In this document: piece after piece, positions 56,287-64,000 of the stretch | Position numbering within the stretch: the first letter of the stretch is position 1 | Layout: every line of letters begins with the position of its first letter | NCBI GenBank assembly: GCA_964495375.1 | Contig: CAZBWM010000032.1 | Span: forward strand, 4,723 to 68,722 | Direction of reading: 5' to 3' | Length of the DNA: 64,000 nt | DNA from: JAIESQ01 sp964495375 | GTDB lineage: Bacteria; Planctomycetota; Planctomycetia; Pirellulales; JAEUIK01 | Notes under the pieces: generated by a model | What the model saw: the letters and a program-made list of their open reading frames with translations, nothing else | Told to the model about the DNA's origin: nothing | Databases searched by the model: none | Translations under genes and position numbers: made by a program

Positions 56287-56713
56287 GGCAGGTTGCGGTT
56301 GTTTGGTAGGAGAGGGTGAGGCAAGTGCCCGACGCGGCGAGCGCGAGGACGCTAGCAGAACGTTGGTGTCTGCCAGTTACGACGCGGAGGATCGCTCGCA
56401 CGTTCGGGGTAAGCGACGGAAGTTGGCGATTCTACCGGGAGTTGGCAGCGCGAGGTAGGAGCCGCGGCCGTGGCCGGGGGGCACATTGCTCTTGCGTCGG
56501 CCGTGGGCGCGTCGGTACAAGACGCGGCCTTTGTCTGGAGATAGGCTCGTCGAGAGCGCAGCCCGTTCGGGCGTTTTCGCAGAGTCGCCGTGGCGGATGT
56601 GTCGCGCGGCGAGCAGTATTTCACGTGTATTGATCCACGGCCCGCCGCGCGGTTTGCGCCCGCGGTGGTTGCCGGTTCGGCAGATTCCGTTGAAACACGC
56701 AAGGAGACAGCGC
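56287..56713. other. Divergent gap between leuS and the SH3 protein gene
   Basis: 427 bases upstream of both genes, so it should hold both promoters. I see no T-box, leader peptide with leucine codons or tRNA. Open frames running through it lack family signatures and depend on rejected upstream starts. Confidence 0.45.
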
Positions 56714-58480
56714 ATGCCGCGCCGTCACGCTTGGCAATTGTTGTTGATGATGTTGGCCTGGGGAGTGTCGGTGCCGGTGGCCGGCGCGGCCGAGGGTCGA
56801 CCGCCATATGTCGGTTACATCACGGCCGATCATGTCGATGCGCGGAGTGGGCCAGGGGATGAGTATTACGCGACGATGCGGCTCGGCCGGCGCGATCGCG
56901 TCGAGGTTTATCGACACGACCCCGGCGGCTGGTTCGCCGTGCGGCCGCCGCAGCACAGCTTCAGTTGGGTGTCGGGCGAGTTCGTGCGCCGCACCGGCGA
57001 CACCGGTGAAGTGATCGGCGACCGCGTGATCGTGCGGGTCGGCAGCCAATTGGATAACACGCGCGACGTGATTCAGGTGCGGCTCAACCGCGGCGAACAA
57101 GTGCAGATCCTCGGCTCGAAGGAGTTTGACGACGGAGCCGGACCGCGCGTCTGGTTTCAGATTGCGCCGCCGCCGGGCGAGTTCCGCTGGGTCCATGGGC
57201 GGTATGTGTCGAGCCAGCCGCTGAAGCCCGAGCGCGCCGCGCCGGAACGCGCGGACGAGGACGTGGCGCCGGTGCGCGAAGCCGACGATCGACGCAGGCA
57301 GTCGCACGCGGACGAAGAAATGGTTCGCCCACGCGACGACCAAGACTATGCCGACGAGCGCTCTGAGCGCGAGGCCGACGACGCCGAGCGCGACGAAGTG
57401 CGCCGCGACCGACCGCGCCGCGATGAGGTACACGCTGACGAAGCGGAAGAGGCCGACAATCCGCACACGCCGACGGTGCGTGTCTCGCGGCGTCGTCCGG
57501 CCGATGAAGCTGACTGGGACGATTACGAATCGGATGAAGGACGCGAACGTTACCGCGACAGCGATCGTGACCGTGACGAAGCGTACGACCCGGATTCGCG
57601 GGCTGCGCGGCGCGAGCGCGCCCGGCGCGATCGCTTGCGCGCGGCGGCCGAAGCCGAAGCGGCTGAAGCCCGGCTCGAGGCCGAGCGGGATCGTGCCGAC
57701 CCCAATCGGGCCGAGCGGGAGCGAGCCGGAGCTGCACTCGACCGCGCGCCCAGCGAGCGATCGCGCGATGGCGCTCGCGGATCGCGCGGAGCCGAAGCGG
57801 GCGCCGCCGATCACGAGCACAATCCCGCGGATCGCGACGAGGCATCCGATGCCGGAACGTGGCGCACGCGCGGTGGACGGCGTCGCGACAGCGTCGATCA
57901 GTCGGCCGAGGCCCACCCTGGCGCTGCGACCGACGAGCGTTTCCAGGCCGAGATCGACGAACTGGATCTCGAACTGTCGGCGATGGTGGCGCAAGAAGCC
58001 TCGGAGTGGAACTTCACAAACTTGCGGGCCCGCGGCGAGGCGATGCTGACGCGCGGCCAAACGGCGCTGGAGCGCGGCCGGGTGCGGCGCGTGCTGACGA
58101 AGCTCGAACGCTTCGCCGACATCAAGCAGCGGCTCGACTCGGCCGCGAACATTGCGGCCGATACGCAGCGACTCAATGCGCCCCTGGCCGCCACGCCGAG
58201 CCAATCTCGCGGTCCGCATATGCGCCCCGCGTTCGATGGCGTCGGTCGCTTGGCTCGCGTGCAGAGCGATCGCGCGGGCGTGCCCGCCTTTGCCCTGACC
58301 GACACCAGCGGGGCGGTGCGTTACTACGTGACGCCGTCGCCGGGAACCAACCTGCAGCACTACGTCGGTCAGCAAGTCGGCATCAACGGCACGCTGGGCT
58401 TTCTGCCGGAGCTCAACACGCAGCACGTGACGGCGCGGCGCGTGGAATCGATCACCGGCGACCGCACGTTGATGCGGTAG
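56714..58480 (+). CDS. Exported SH3-domain protein with a long Asp/Glu/Arg-rich segment
   Basis: 588 aa from ATG 56714, set by an AAGGAG site at 56701-56706; a longer frame from 56486 is rejected. A signal peptide (LLLMMLAWGVSVPVAGAAE) precedes two SH3-type segments: YVGYITADHVDARSGPGDEYY (bacterial SH3 start) and VRVGSQLDNTRDVIQVRLNRGE. Residues about 210-460 are extremely charged Asp/Glu/Arg repeats, probably disordered or a single long helix. The C-terminal 110 residues form another compact beta domain (GVPAFALTDTSGAVRYYVTP; YVGQQVGINGTLGF), OB/SH3-like. Likely a cell-envelope protein, with the charged part as spacer or ligand-binding region. Function not known. Confidence 0.8.
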   Translation: MPRRHAWQLLLMMLAWGVSVPVAGAAEGRPPYVGYITADHVDARSGPGDEYYATMRLGRRDRVEVYRHDPGGWFAVRPPQHSFSWVSGEFVRRTGDTGEVIGDRVIVRVGSQLDNTRDVIQVRLNRGEQVQILGSKEFDDGAGPRVWFQIAPPPGEFRWVHGRYVSSQPLKPERAAPERADEDVAPVREADDRRRQSHADEEMVRPRDDQDYADERSEREADDAERDEVRRDRPRRDEVHADEAEEADNPHTPTVRVSRRRPADEADWDDYESDEGRERYRDSDRDRDEAYDPDSRAARRERARRDRLRAAAEAEAAEARLEAERDRADPNRAERERAGAALDRAPSERSRDGARGSRGAEAGAADHEHNPADRDEASDAGTWRTRGGRRRDSVDQSAEAHPGAATDERFQAEIDELDLELSAMVAQEASEWNFTNLRARGEAMLTRGQTALERGRVRRVLTKLERFADIKQRLDSAANIAADTQRLNAPLAATPSQSRGPHMRPAFDGVGRLARVQSDRAGVPAFALTDTSGAVRYYVTPSPGTNLQHYVGQQVGINGTLGFLPELNTQHVTARRVESITGDRTLMR

Positions 58481-58870
58481 CAGTTGCGCGAGGTCGCGAG
58501 CTTCGGCAGCCGATGCGGCAGCCGATGCCGCGTCAAACTCTGCGGCCTTGGCCGACGGTGGCGATTGCACCAGCGCGAGCGAGATCGCACACCCGCGGCG
58601 TAGCCATACGTGCCCGGTAGTGGCGATTCTTACGGCGAATTCATCGCCAAACCCGCAAAGTTCGCATTGCGGCCAGCCGATGATTGCCACTAGTATGTCC
58701 ACGCGACAGTTGGACATTTTGAGCCGCGAGCCGCGTGGACTCGATTCGCGCGGGGCGTGGCAGTTCGGCCGTCGCTCATTTCACCTTGCAAATCCATAGA
58801 TCTTGAGCAGCCACAGCCTGTGGCGATTCGTTTGACAACCCGAGCCGCAGGCCAGTAGCCGGAAACTCTT
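58481..58870. other. Intergenic gap, nothing recognised
   Basis: 390 bases between the SH3 protein gene and the ICMT-like gene. A short direct repeat (cggcagccgatgc, twice, about 58504-58529) is the only structure noticed. The open frames here have no family support. Confidence 0.45.
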
Positions 58871-59506
58871 ATGAGCACAATCGCCGTGTCGGCCGTGGGA
58901 GCGATGCCTCCGCGCACGTTCGCGGAGCGCGGCCGGGCCGTGATCGGGATTGCGATTCTGGCTCCTTTCGCCATCGCCGGATTGTTTCATACTCCGCTCG
59001 GAGAAGGGCGCCCGTGGTTGCAGTTGGCGCTCGACGCCTTGGGCTGGGCCTCGTTCGTGGCCGGCGCCGGGTTGCGGATTTGGGCCACGCTCTATATCGG
59101 TGGGCACAAGGGGAAAGACCTGATCACCGAGGGGCCGTACTCGATTTGCCGGAACCCGCTTTATCTCGGCGTGTTCTTCCTGGTGCAATCGGTCGCGTTT
59201 TTTTTGGGTAGCCCCTTGATGGCCTTCGGAATCGTGCTCGCCTTGCTGGTCTACCTGCGCGCGACCGTGGCCTCCGAAGAACGGCGACTCGCGAGCCGGC
59301 AAGGAGACGCGTTCGTCCAGTATTGTCAGCACGTGCCGCGGTTCTGGCCGCGGTTCGGGCTGTACCATGCGGGGGAGAAACTTGAAGTCGATCTGCGCAG
59401 CTTGCGACTCGAGGTGTTCCGGGCACTGCGCTGGTGCGCGATTCCGCTGGCGTGCGAGGTGGTGCGACTTGTCATTCGGCAACCGGGCTGGCCGCGGCTG
59501 TTTTAG
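58871..59506 (+). CDS. Isoprenylcysteine carboxyl methyltransferase-like membrane protein
   Basis: 211 aa. Four to five membrane segments. The ICMT/PEMT SAM-binding signature is LITEGPYSICRNPLYLGVFF, followed by VASEERRLASRQGDAFVQYCQHVPRFWP, with Glu-Glu and the Y-x-x-x-VPRF pattern typical of bacterial members. These methylate small or lipid substrates at the membrane; the substrate is unknown because bacteria lack prenylated CaaX proteins. The gene ends 38 bp before a REP-like element. Confidence 0.85.
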   Translation: MSTIAVSAVGAMPPRTFAERGRAVIGIAILAPFAIAGLFHTPLGEGRPWLQLALDALGWASFVAGAGLRIWATLYIGGHKGKDLITEGPYSICRNPLYLGVFFLVQSVAFFLGSPLMAFGIVLALLVYLRATVASEERRLASRQGDAFVQYCQHVPRFWPRFGLYHAGEKLEVDLRSLRLEVFRALRWCAIPLACEVVRLVIRQPGWPRLF

Positions 59507-59591
59507 TTCGCGGCGGCGAGTCCCCGATTGACCGCGCGAGCCCGGGACGGGAGTCGTTTCGGCCTGTCCACTGACCATCCGCTACCGCGCT

Positions 59592-59621
59592 GGGTGCCAC
59601 TGCTGGCTTGCCCAGCAGTGC
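59592..59621. repeat. REP-like palindrome, family A, copy 3
   Basis: Same 30 bases as 33304-33333, upstream of the RAYT gene. A variant with one mismatch in the stem (ctgctggcttgccaagcag, 59719-59737) lies 24 bases before the RAYT start codon. Confidence 0.9.
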
Positions 59622-59761
59622 TGGGTTTCGGGTGGCATCGCCAAATTGCGTTGCCTTGTCTGTCGCGACTTCAGACGCGAGACCGAAGCCAGGATCGCGG
59701 ATTGCAGAGTCACATCTTCTGCTGGCTTGCCAAGCAGTTAGACGCTTTCTACTGTGAGGGC

Positions 59762-60259
59762 ATGGCTCGGCCCCGACCTCATCGAAAGCTGGTCAAGCAC
59801 TTCGACAACGCCACTGACATTCGTGAATTGACGTTCTCTTGCTACGAGCGACGACCGCTGCTGACCAACAACGACTGGCGTGAGATGTTAGCACGGAGTA
59901 TTGACGCGTCGCTTGAACGGCACCGGTATCGATTGGCAGCGTTCGTATTTATGCCGGAGCATGTGCACTTGATCGTCTGGCCATTGCCGTCGGCTTCCGG
60001 CATGGAGTTGGTGTTGAAGGCCATCAAGCGGCCGTTTTCGTTTCGAGTGAAGCAGCAGCTCGTCGCCAAGCAAAGTCCGTTGTTGCAAAAGCTGACAATC
60101 CTGCAGCGACCTGGAGTGTCAACTTTTCGATTCTGGCAGGAGGGGCCTGGATACGACCGTAACTTGACGCTCGGTCAAGCCCTTTTGGCGTCGATCGATT
60201 ACGTGCACATGAACCCTGTGCGACGAGGGCTGTCCAAGAGCATGCAAAACTGGCTCTAG
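59762..60259 (+). CDS. REP-associated tyrosine transposase (RAYT, Y1 HUH family)
   Basis: 165 aa from ATG 59762. The HUH motif is HVH in RLAAFVFMPEHVHLIVWPLP, and the catalytic Tyr lies in SIDYVHMNPVRRGLSK, both hallmarks of RAYT/TnpA_REP enzymes. N-terminal residues RKLVKHFDNATDIRELTFSCYERRPLL and the late FRFWQEGPGYDRNL fit the family. RAYTs bind and cleave REP palindromes in single-stranded DNA. Here palindromes lie on both sides. All family residues look intact and the frame is complete, so the enzyme may be active. Confidence 0.92.
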   Translation: MARPRPHRKLVKHFDNATDIRELTFSCYERRPLLTNNDWREMLARSIDASLERHRYRLAAFVFMPEHVHLIVWPLPSASGMELVLKAIKRPFSFRVKQQLVAKQSPLLQKLTILQRPGVSTFRFWQEGPGYDRNLTLGQALLASIDYVHMNPVRRGLSKSMQNWL

Positions 60260-60358
60260 TCAAGTGCTCGCTGGTTTCAAGACCCCGAGGCAAGAATGGA
60301 CGAGCGCCTGCCAAAGCTGCATCGTTTGCCGCCGCATTGGTTTGACTGATGCCACGCG

Positions 60359-60389
<31 letters not shown>

Positions 60390-60448
60390 AGGAGCTCGCC
60401 GTCGTGGCAAGGTCGCAAGGCGGAAACGACTCCAGTCCCCGCGTGAGA

Positions 60449-61774
60449 CTACTTCGCCGGCGCCAACTTCTCTCGCGCGTCTTGCGCGCCCGCGCGGTAG
60501 ATGTTGCGCTCGACACCGTTGGGACTCGCGACCGCTAGTTGCTCGAGCGCCGCGGCGCGCAGTTCAAGCGACGGGACATGACTGGCATCGACCGACAGCG
60601 TGATGTCGGTCAACTCGACGACCAACTGCCAGTTGCGGACCTCGCGGGCTTCGAGCGCGCGGGCGACGAGCTGATCGACACCACCGGCCGCTTCGACGAT
60701 CGCCTGGTTCAACTCGCTGTTGGATCCGGGATTGAGATGGGCCGGCTGCATGTCGTACCAGCCGGTGTAGCCGCGGTAGACGCCGTTGACGCCCCAGGCA
60801 ACCTGCCCGTAGAGCGGTTGCAAGTAAGGGAGCTTCGCGAGCCGCTCGGGCAGCTTCACCGTGCGGCGAATCTCTTCGAGCGGCGTGCCACGGTTGAGGC
60901 CCGCCACGGTGGCGTCGTGCACGTGGCGGATCGCGGCGGCGTAGTTGGTGAGCGTGTCGCGAATGTTGTCGACGCCGGCCAGGGGCTCGCCGTGCGACGG
61001 AACCATTTGCTCGGCGCCAAGTTTGGCCATGCGCTCTACCGATTCGGCCCAGGTGAGAATCGGGCGGTTGGGTTTCATCGGGCTGGCCAGCATCGGAAAG
61101 CTGGCGTAGAAGAGGTCGGCCGGCAGCAGCGTCTTGTTGGCGGGGAGCCAGACGAACGACTGATCGAGCGTTTCGCCCGGCGCGTGATAGATCTCGAAGT
61201 CGATGCCGCCGGTGGAGAACCGATGCTCGGCGTCGAAAGTGAACTGCGGAGGCAGGTAACCGATGACCAACTGCGTCGCTTCGCGGGCGACGGTGATGCC
61301 GCGCTGGTCGGCCGGTAGATTGGCTCCGAACTGCAAGGCGTTGAGCCGGCGGTTGTAGCCCATCAGCCGCTGATACTCGGCCATTTCGGGGGCGTGCAAC
61401 TTCTGGGCGATGATCTTCGGCTTGTCGGCGGCAAAGGCCCGCGCGCCGTTGCAATGGTCGCCATGAAAGTGCGTGTAGATCAGGTGGCTGATCGGCTTGT
61501 CGCAGACCGCGCGAAAATCCTTGAGCGTGGCAGCCGCGGTGACCGGGCTTTCGCTGGTGTCGACGACCACGACGCTGTCGGCGGTGATCACGTAGATGAC
61601 GTTGCCTAGCGCGTAGCCGGTGGCGCAGTAGACCTGATCGTTGACCTTCACCAGTCGTGGCGTGTCGCTGCGCAGTTGTGCGCTGACGTGGGTGGCGGAT
61701 TGCACTATCAGTAGGGCGCAAGCGACGGTGGTCAGGCGGCGAAAGATTTTTGAATGGAAGAATGTTGTTTGCAT
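60449..61774 (-). CDS. Exported MBL-fold alkyl-sulfatase-like hydrolase
   Basis: 441 aa with a signal peptide (TTVACALLIVQSATHVSA). The metallo-beta-lactamase zinc motif is THFHGDHCNGARAF, with further ligands in MVPSHGEPLAG and FEIYHAPGETLDQSFVW. The C-terminal region has WGVNGVYRGYTGWYDMQPAHLNPG and a helical dimerisation stretch (GGVDQLVARALEAREVRNWQLVVELTDITL), the alkyl-sulfatase (SdsA1/BDS1) architecture. These cleave alkyl sulfates to alcohol and sulfate. It lacks the usual SCP2-like C-terminal domain, so it is shorter than SdsA1. Confidence 0.87.
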   Translation of the reverse strand: MQTTFFHSKIFRRLTTVACALLIVQSATHVSAQLRSDTPRLVKVNDQVYCATGYALGNVIYVITADSVVVVDTSESPVTAAATLKDFRAVCDKPISHLIYTHFHGDHCNGARAFAADKPKIIAQKLHAPEMAEYQRLMGYNRRLNALQFGANLPADQRGITVAREATQLVIGYLPPQFTFDAEHRFSTGGIDFEIYHAPGETLDQSFVWLPANKTLLPADLFYASFPMLASPMKPNRPILTWAESVERMAKLGAEQMVPSHGEPLAGVDNIRDTLTNYAAAIRHVHDATVAGLNRGTPLEEIRRTVKLPERLAKLPYLQPLYGQVAWGVNGVYRGYTGWYDMQPAHLNPGSNSELNQAIVEAAGGVDQLVARALEAREVRNWQLVVELTDITLSVDASHVPSLELRAAALEQLAVASPNGVERNIYRAGAQDAREKLAPAK

Positions 61775-61818
61775 GGACGACCTAATCGGATTCTCAGGTT
61801 CAGTGGCTGTTAAGATGT

Positions 61819-61902
61819 GGCCGCGCCAGGGGGACGGGAGTCGTTTCCGGTCGACGACGTCGGCATGGGTGGAGTCGTAGCCCGGAAACGACTCCCGTCC
61901 CC
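61819..61902. repeat. Family B inverted repeat, complete copy
   Basis: 21-bp perfect arms at 61830-61850 and 61882-61902, separated by 31 bases. The 32 bases 61819-61850 equal 33783-33814. It lies between the divergent-side end of the PAS kinase gene and the start of the alkyl-sulfatase-like gene, in the likely promoter region of the latter. Confidence 0.9.
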
Positions 61903-61983
61903 TTCCGTGCCGCGGCGGCTTAGCGCGCTGCGACTCGCTGCGGATGAGCTAAATACGCACCGTTAAGCGCGCCACGGCGGTCA

Positions 61984-63501
61984 TTATGACCTGGCGTCCG
62001 GCTCCCAGGCCATCGGCAAGCGGACGGTGATCGTGGTTCCCCGATTTCGGCCAGCGCTGTAGGCCGAGACGCGTCCGCCGTGCAGTTCGACCAGGCGATG
62101 GACGATCGCCAACCCCAGGCCCAATCCGGCGCCGCGCGCCGTAGCGTGTTCCGCTTGTTGGAACGGCTCGAAGACCGCGCCGAGCAGCTCTGGCTCGATG
62201 CCTGCCCCCGAATCGGTGATGGCCAACACGGCTTCGCGCGCCGCGCCATCAGATTCGAGCGTGACCCGCACCCAGCCACCTCGCGGGGTGAACTTGCGGG
62301 CGTTTTCCAGCAAGTTCGTCAACACCTGCGTCAGGCGCGAAGCATCCCCCACGAGCGGTACGCGGCGGATGGGCAGCTCCGCGAACAGCTCGAGATCCGC
62401 GGCCGCGAGCGCGGGCCCGCAATCGTCCAAAGCGTCGCGAACAACGGCGGCCAGATCGAGGGGCGCGGATCGCAAACGCTGCTTGCCGCGCTCGAGCCGC
62501 GAGACTTCGAGCACGTCGTCGATGATCTGGCGCAAATGCCCCAACTGTCGCTGCACGGTCGCCATGGCCGAGCAATCCTCGGCCAAAGCAGGAACCGTGG
62601 ATTGCAATTGATCGAGCGAGGCGGTGAGCGCCGCCAACGGGCTGCGCAACTCGTGCGCCAGCACCGCGAGCGACTCGTGGCCACGCTTTTCGGCCCGGCG
62701 GAGCGCTTCTTGCATTTGCTTGAAGTCTTCGACGTCGACGGCGGTACCGAGCCAGCGCAGGGCCTTGCCATGCTGGTCCCGGACACAAACGGCTTGCGAA
62801 TGAAACCAGCGGTACTCGCCCGTGGCCGCGCAGCGCACCCGGTGCTCGCAGTCGAAGGTGACGCCACGGGCCAGGGCATCGCGAAAGGTGGCGACCGTGT
62901 GCATCTTGTCGTCCGGATGAACCAGGTCGACCCAACTGCTGGGGCGAAACGCCTCGGCCCGGCTTTGGCCGCTATAGCTCAACCAGAAGTCGTTCACATA
63001 GAGCATGCGCCCCTCGGCGTCGCGCGCCCAAACGATTTGCGGGAGCGCCTCGATCAGCTCGCGGTAAGGCACAAAGGCGTCGGTCGGCTGAACGGCGATG
63101 TTTTCGGATGAGGCAGCGGAAGAATCCGCGGACGGGCGCGGGCGAATGGTTCCTTCGTACAGGCGCCCTCCTTCGTGAGGCAACTGCACGAGCCGCACTT
63201 CGCACAAGAACTCTCTTCCCCGCGTATCGCAGTGCAGCCAGGGAAAGGTATGCGAGCCGCGCGTGCGGGCGGTGCGCAGTTGCTCCAAGCACGACTGCGG
63301 AGTCGCCCGGCCGTCGGGTTGCAGCGGCGGGCTGAAATCCAACGGGCTCGAGGCCAGCAGCCGTTCGCGCTGGCAGCCGAATAGTTCCATCGCCCGTTGA
63401 TTGCCGAACACAAAACGATTTGTCGCGCTATCGAGCACGACGACTGCGTCACCCAGCGCAGCAGAGGCCTGCGCCGGCTCGACGACTTCGACGGATGTCA
63501 T
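61984..63501 (-). CDS. Soluble PAS-PAS sensor histidine kinase
   Basis: 505 aa from ATG 63501; the open frame reaches 63855 but the extra 118 residues show no domain and are poor in structure. Two PAS domains: about 8-125 (VVVLDSATNRFVFGNQRAMELFGC) and about 150-275 (IVWARDAEGRMLYVNDFWLSYSG, with a PAC-like GEYRWFHSQAV). The phospho-His is in SLAVLAHELRSPLAALTASL; ATP-site boxes are NLLENARKFTPRGG, ITDSGAGIEPELLG and GAGLGLGLAIVHRLVELHGG. There is no membrane segment and no receiver. The partner regulator is not adjacent. Confidence 0.92.
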   Translation of the reverse strand: MTSVEVVEPAQASAALGDAVVVLDSATNRFVFGNQRAMELFGCQRERLLASSPLDFSPPLQPDGRATPQSCLEQLRTARTRGSHTFPWLHCDTRGREFLCEVRLVQLPHEGGRLYEGTIRPRPSADSSAASSENIAVQPTDAFVPYRELIEALPQIVWARDAEGRMLYVNDFWLSYSGQSRAEAFRPSSWVDLVHPDDKMHTVATFRDALARGVTFDCEHRVRCAATGEYRWFHSQAVCVRDQHGKALRWLGTAVDVEDFKQMQEALRRAEKRGHESLAVLAHELRSPLAALTASLDQLQSTVPALAEDCSAMATVQRQLGHLRQIIDDVLEVSRLERGKQRLRSAPLDLAAVVRDALDDCGPALAAADLELFAELPIRRVPLVGDASRLTQVLTNLLENARKFTPRGGWVRVTLESDGAAREAVLAITDSGAGIEPELLGAVFEPFQQAEHATARGAGLGLGLAIVHRLVELHGGRVSAYSAGRNRGTTITVRLPMAWEPDARS

Positions 63502-63944
63502 GAGAAACTCTGAAGATAAGTCGGAAGCGCCGCGCAAAGGACTGAGCTCCTCGCCCTGAGGATTCAGTGCGTCGCTTCCATGGCCGGCGTGCGACCGCCT
63601 GCGAGGTTCGTGCTCGGCGAATTGACTGCCGTGCAATCGCCAGGGGATTGGCCAGGCATGTCGCCAGGGAAACCTCGCGGGTGGTAGCGCCGTTGGCCGC
63701 TGGCATTCTAACGCGACCGCGCAACACGGGCGACGGAGTAGCGCGCCGATTTTTGTCAGTACCGCACGGCAAAAACCCGAGGCCGCAGTGATGAAGGATC
63801 GTTCAGCCCGATACCGGTTAACGAGTTTGACTTGCCCCCGGGCCGGTCCTAGCATGCGCTTGGAGTGCGTCTCGGCTGTGCGATTTGCTCAGCGTGGCAG
63901 CTTGCTCAGGGAGCGGTGCAACTTGCTCTAGGGAGGTGGGGACC
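63502..63944. other. Divergent gap, nothing recognised
   Basis: 443 bases between the PAS kinase start and the next gene. It should carry both promoters. The kinase frame stays open through much of it, but I see no domain there. No repeat or RNA gene was recognised. Confidence 0.4.
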
Positions 63945-64000
63945 ATGCGATACCAGATTTGCTTACTATTGCTAACGATTTCTGTCACTCCTTCTGCCGT
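63945..64000 (+). CDS. Start of an exported protein, cut by the window edge
   Basis: ATG 63945 follows a GGGAGG ribosome site (63931-63936) at ideal spacing. The 18 visible residues, MRYQICLLLLTISVTPSA, are a typical signal-peptide start. The rest lies outside the window, so the product is unknown. Confidence 0.6.
   Translation, partial: MRYQICLLLLTISVTPSA

Noticed and set aside
56621..58717. 698-codon minus-strand open frame
   Set aside because: Antisense to the SH3 protein gene, which has a signal peptide and ribosome site.
63502..63855. N-terminal extension of the PAS kinase
   Set aside because: No domain or signal in the extra 118 residues; ATG 63501 starts just before the first PAS domain.

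Overview
The window looks like chromosome from a high-GC planctomycete, probably Pirellulales-like. No rRNA or other marker gene is present, so this rests on gene content: a Tat-exported DUF1501 protein, a giant PA14/multiheme cytochrome c, a redoxin-cytochrome-copper monooxygenase fusion, PEP-CTERM proteins, an ammonium transporter fused to a histidine kinase, hopanoid genes, and many families of short palindromic intergenic repeats.

Layout. 0-8 kb: 3' part of rho, a five-heme cytochrome c, then a GMC oxidoreductase with a gluconate-dehydrogenase-subunit-3-like partner. 8-14 kb, minus strand: squalene-hopene cyclase, radical-SAM HpnH, an FkbM methyltransferase and a fold-III PLP enzyme, i.e. 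a hopanoid core with two extra enzymes. 14-24 kb: exported proteins, the copper monooxygenase fusion, QueD, DUF1501, DUF1805 and DUF4105 proteins, a histone-H1-like Lys/Ala/Pro protein next to a DUF2252 protein, and a remnant of a CysA-type ATPase. 24-33.7 kb: an HpnG-like nucleosidase, a Tyr-rich secreted repeat protein, DUF309, a LON-domain protein, a MazF-type toxin-antitoxin pair, folE, two membrane proteins, a large FAD/Fe-S oxidoreductase and moaD. 34-47 kb: aldehyde dehydrogenase, then signalling genes: a hybrid kinase, a SYLF protein, a decayed transposase, a single-domain response regulator overlapping a ROK kinase, and an Amt-hybrid kinase followed 2 bp later by an HD-GYP regulator. 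47-64 kb: an MBOAT pair, an Old-Yellow-Enzyme relative, two PEP-CTERM proteins either side of a repeat island, leuS, an SH3-domain protein, an isoprenylcysteine-methyltransferase-like protein, a REP-associated tyrosine transposase (RAYT), an alkyl-sulfatase-like hydrolase, a PAS histidine kinase and the start of one more exported protein.

The strongest unexpected signal is the repeat system. A 30-bp palindrome occurs four times with identical sequence, at 33.3, 55.0, 59.6 and 60.4 kb. Two copies flank the RAYT gene as inverted repeats. One lies inside the leuS reading frame and is translated. A second family (21-bp perfect inverted arms) also brackets the RAYT gene, in imperfect form, and forms complete paired elements at 33.8 and 61.8 kb. 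Together they look like a REP/BIME system with its own transposase that has also entered an essential gene. The second most interesting signal is the Amt-kinase plus HD-GYP pair, which suggests ammonium sensing feeding cyclic-di-GMP turnover.

All family assignments come from reading motifs by eye. No database search, structure prediction or repeat search was run.
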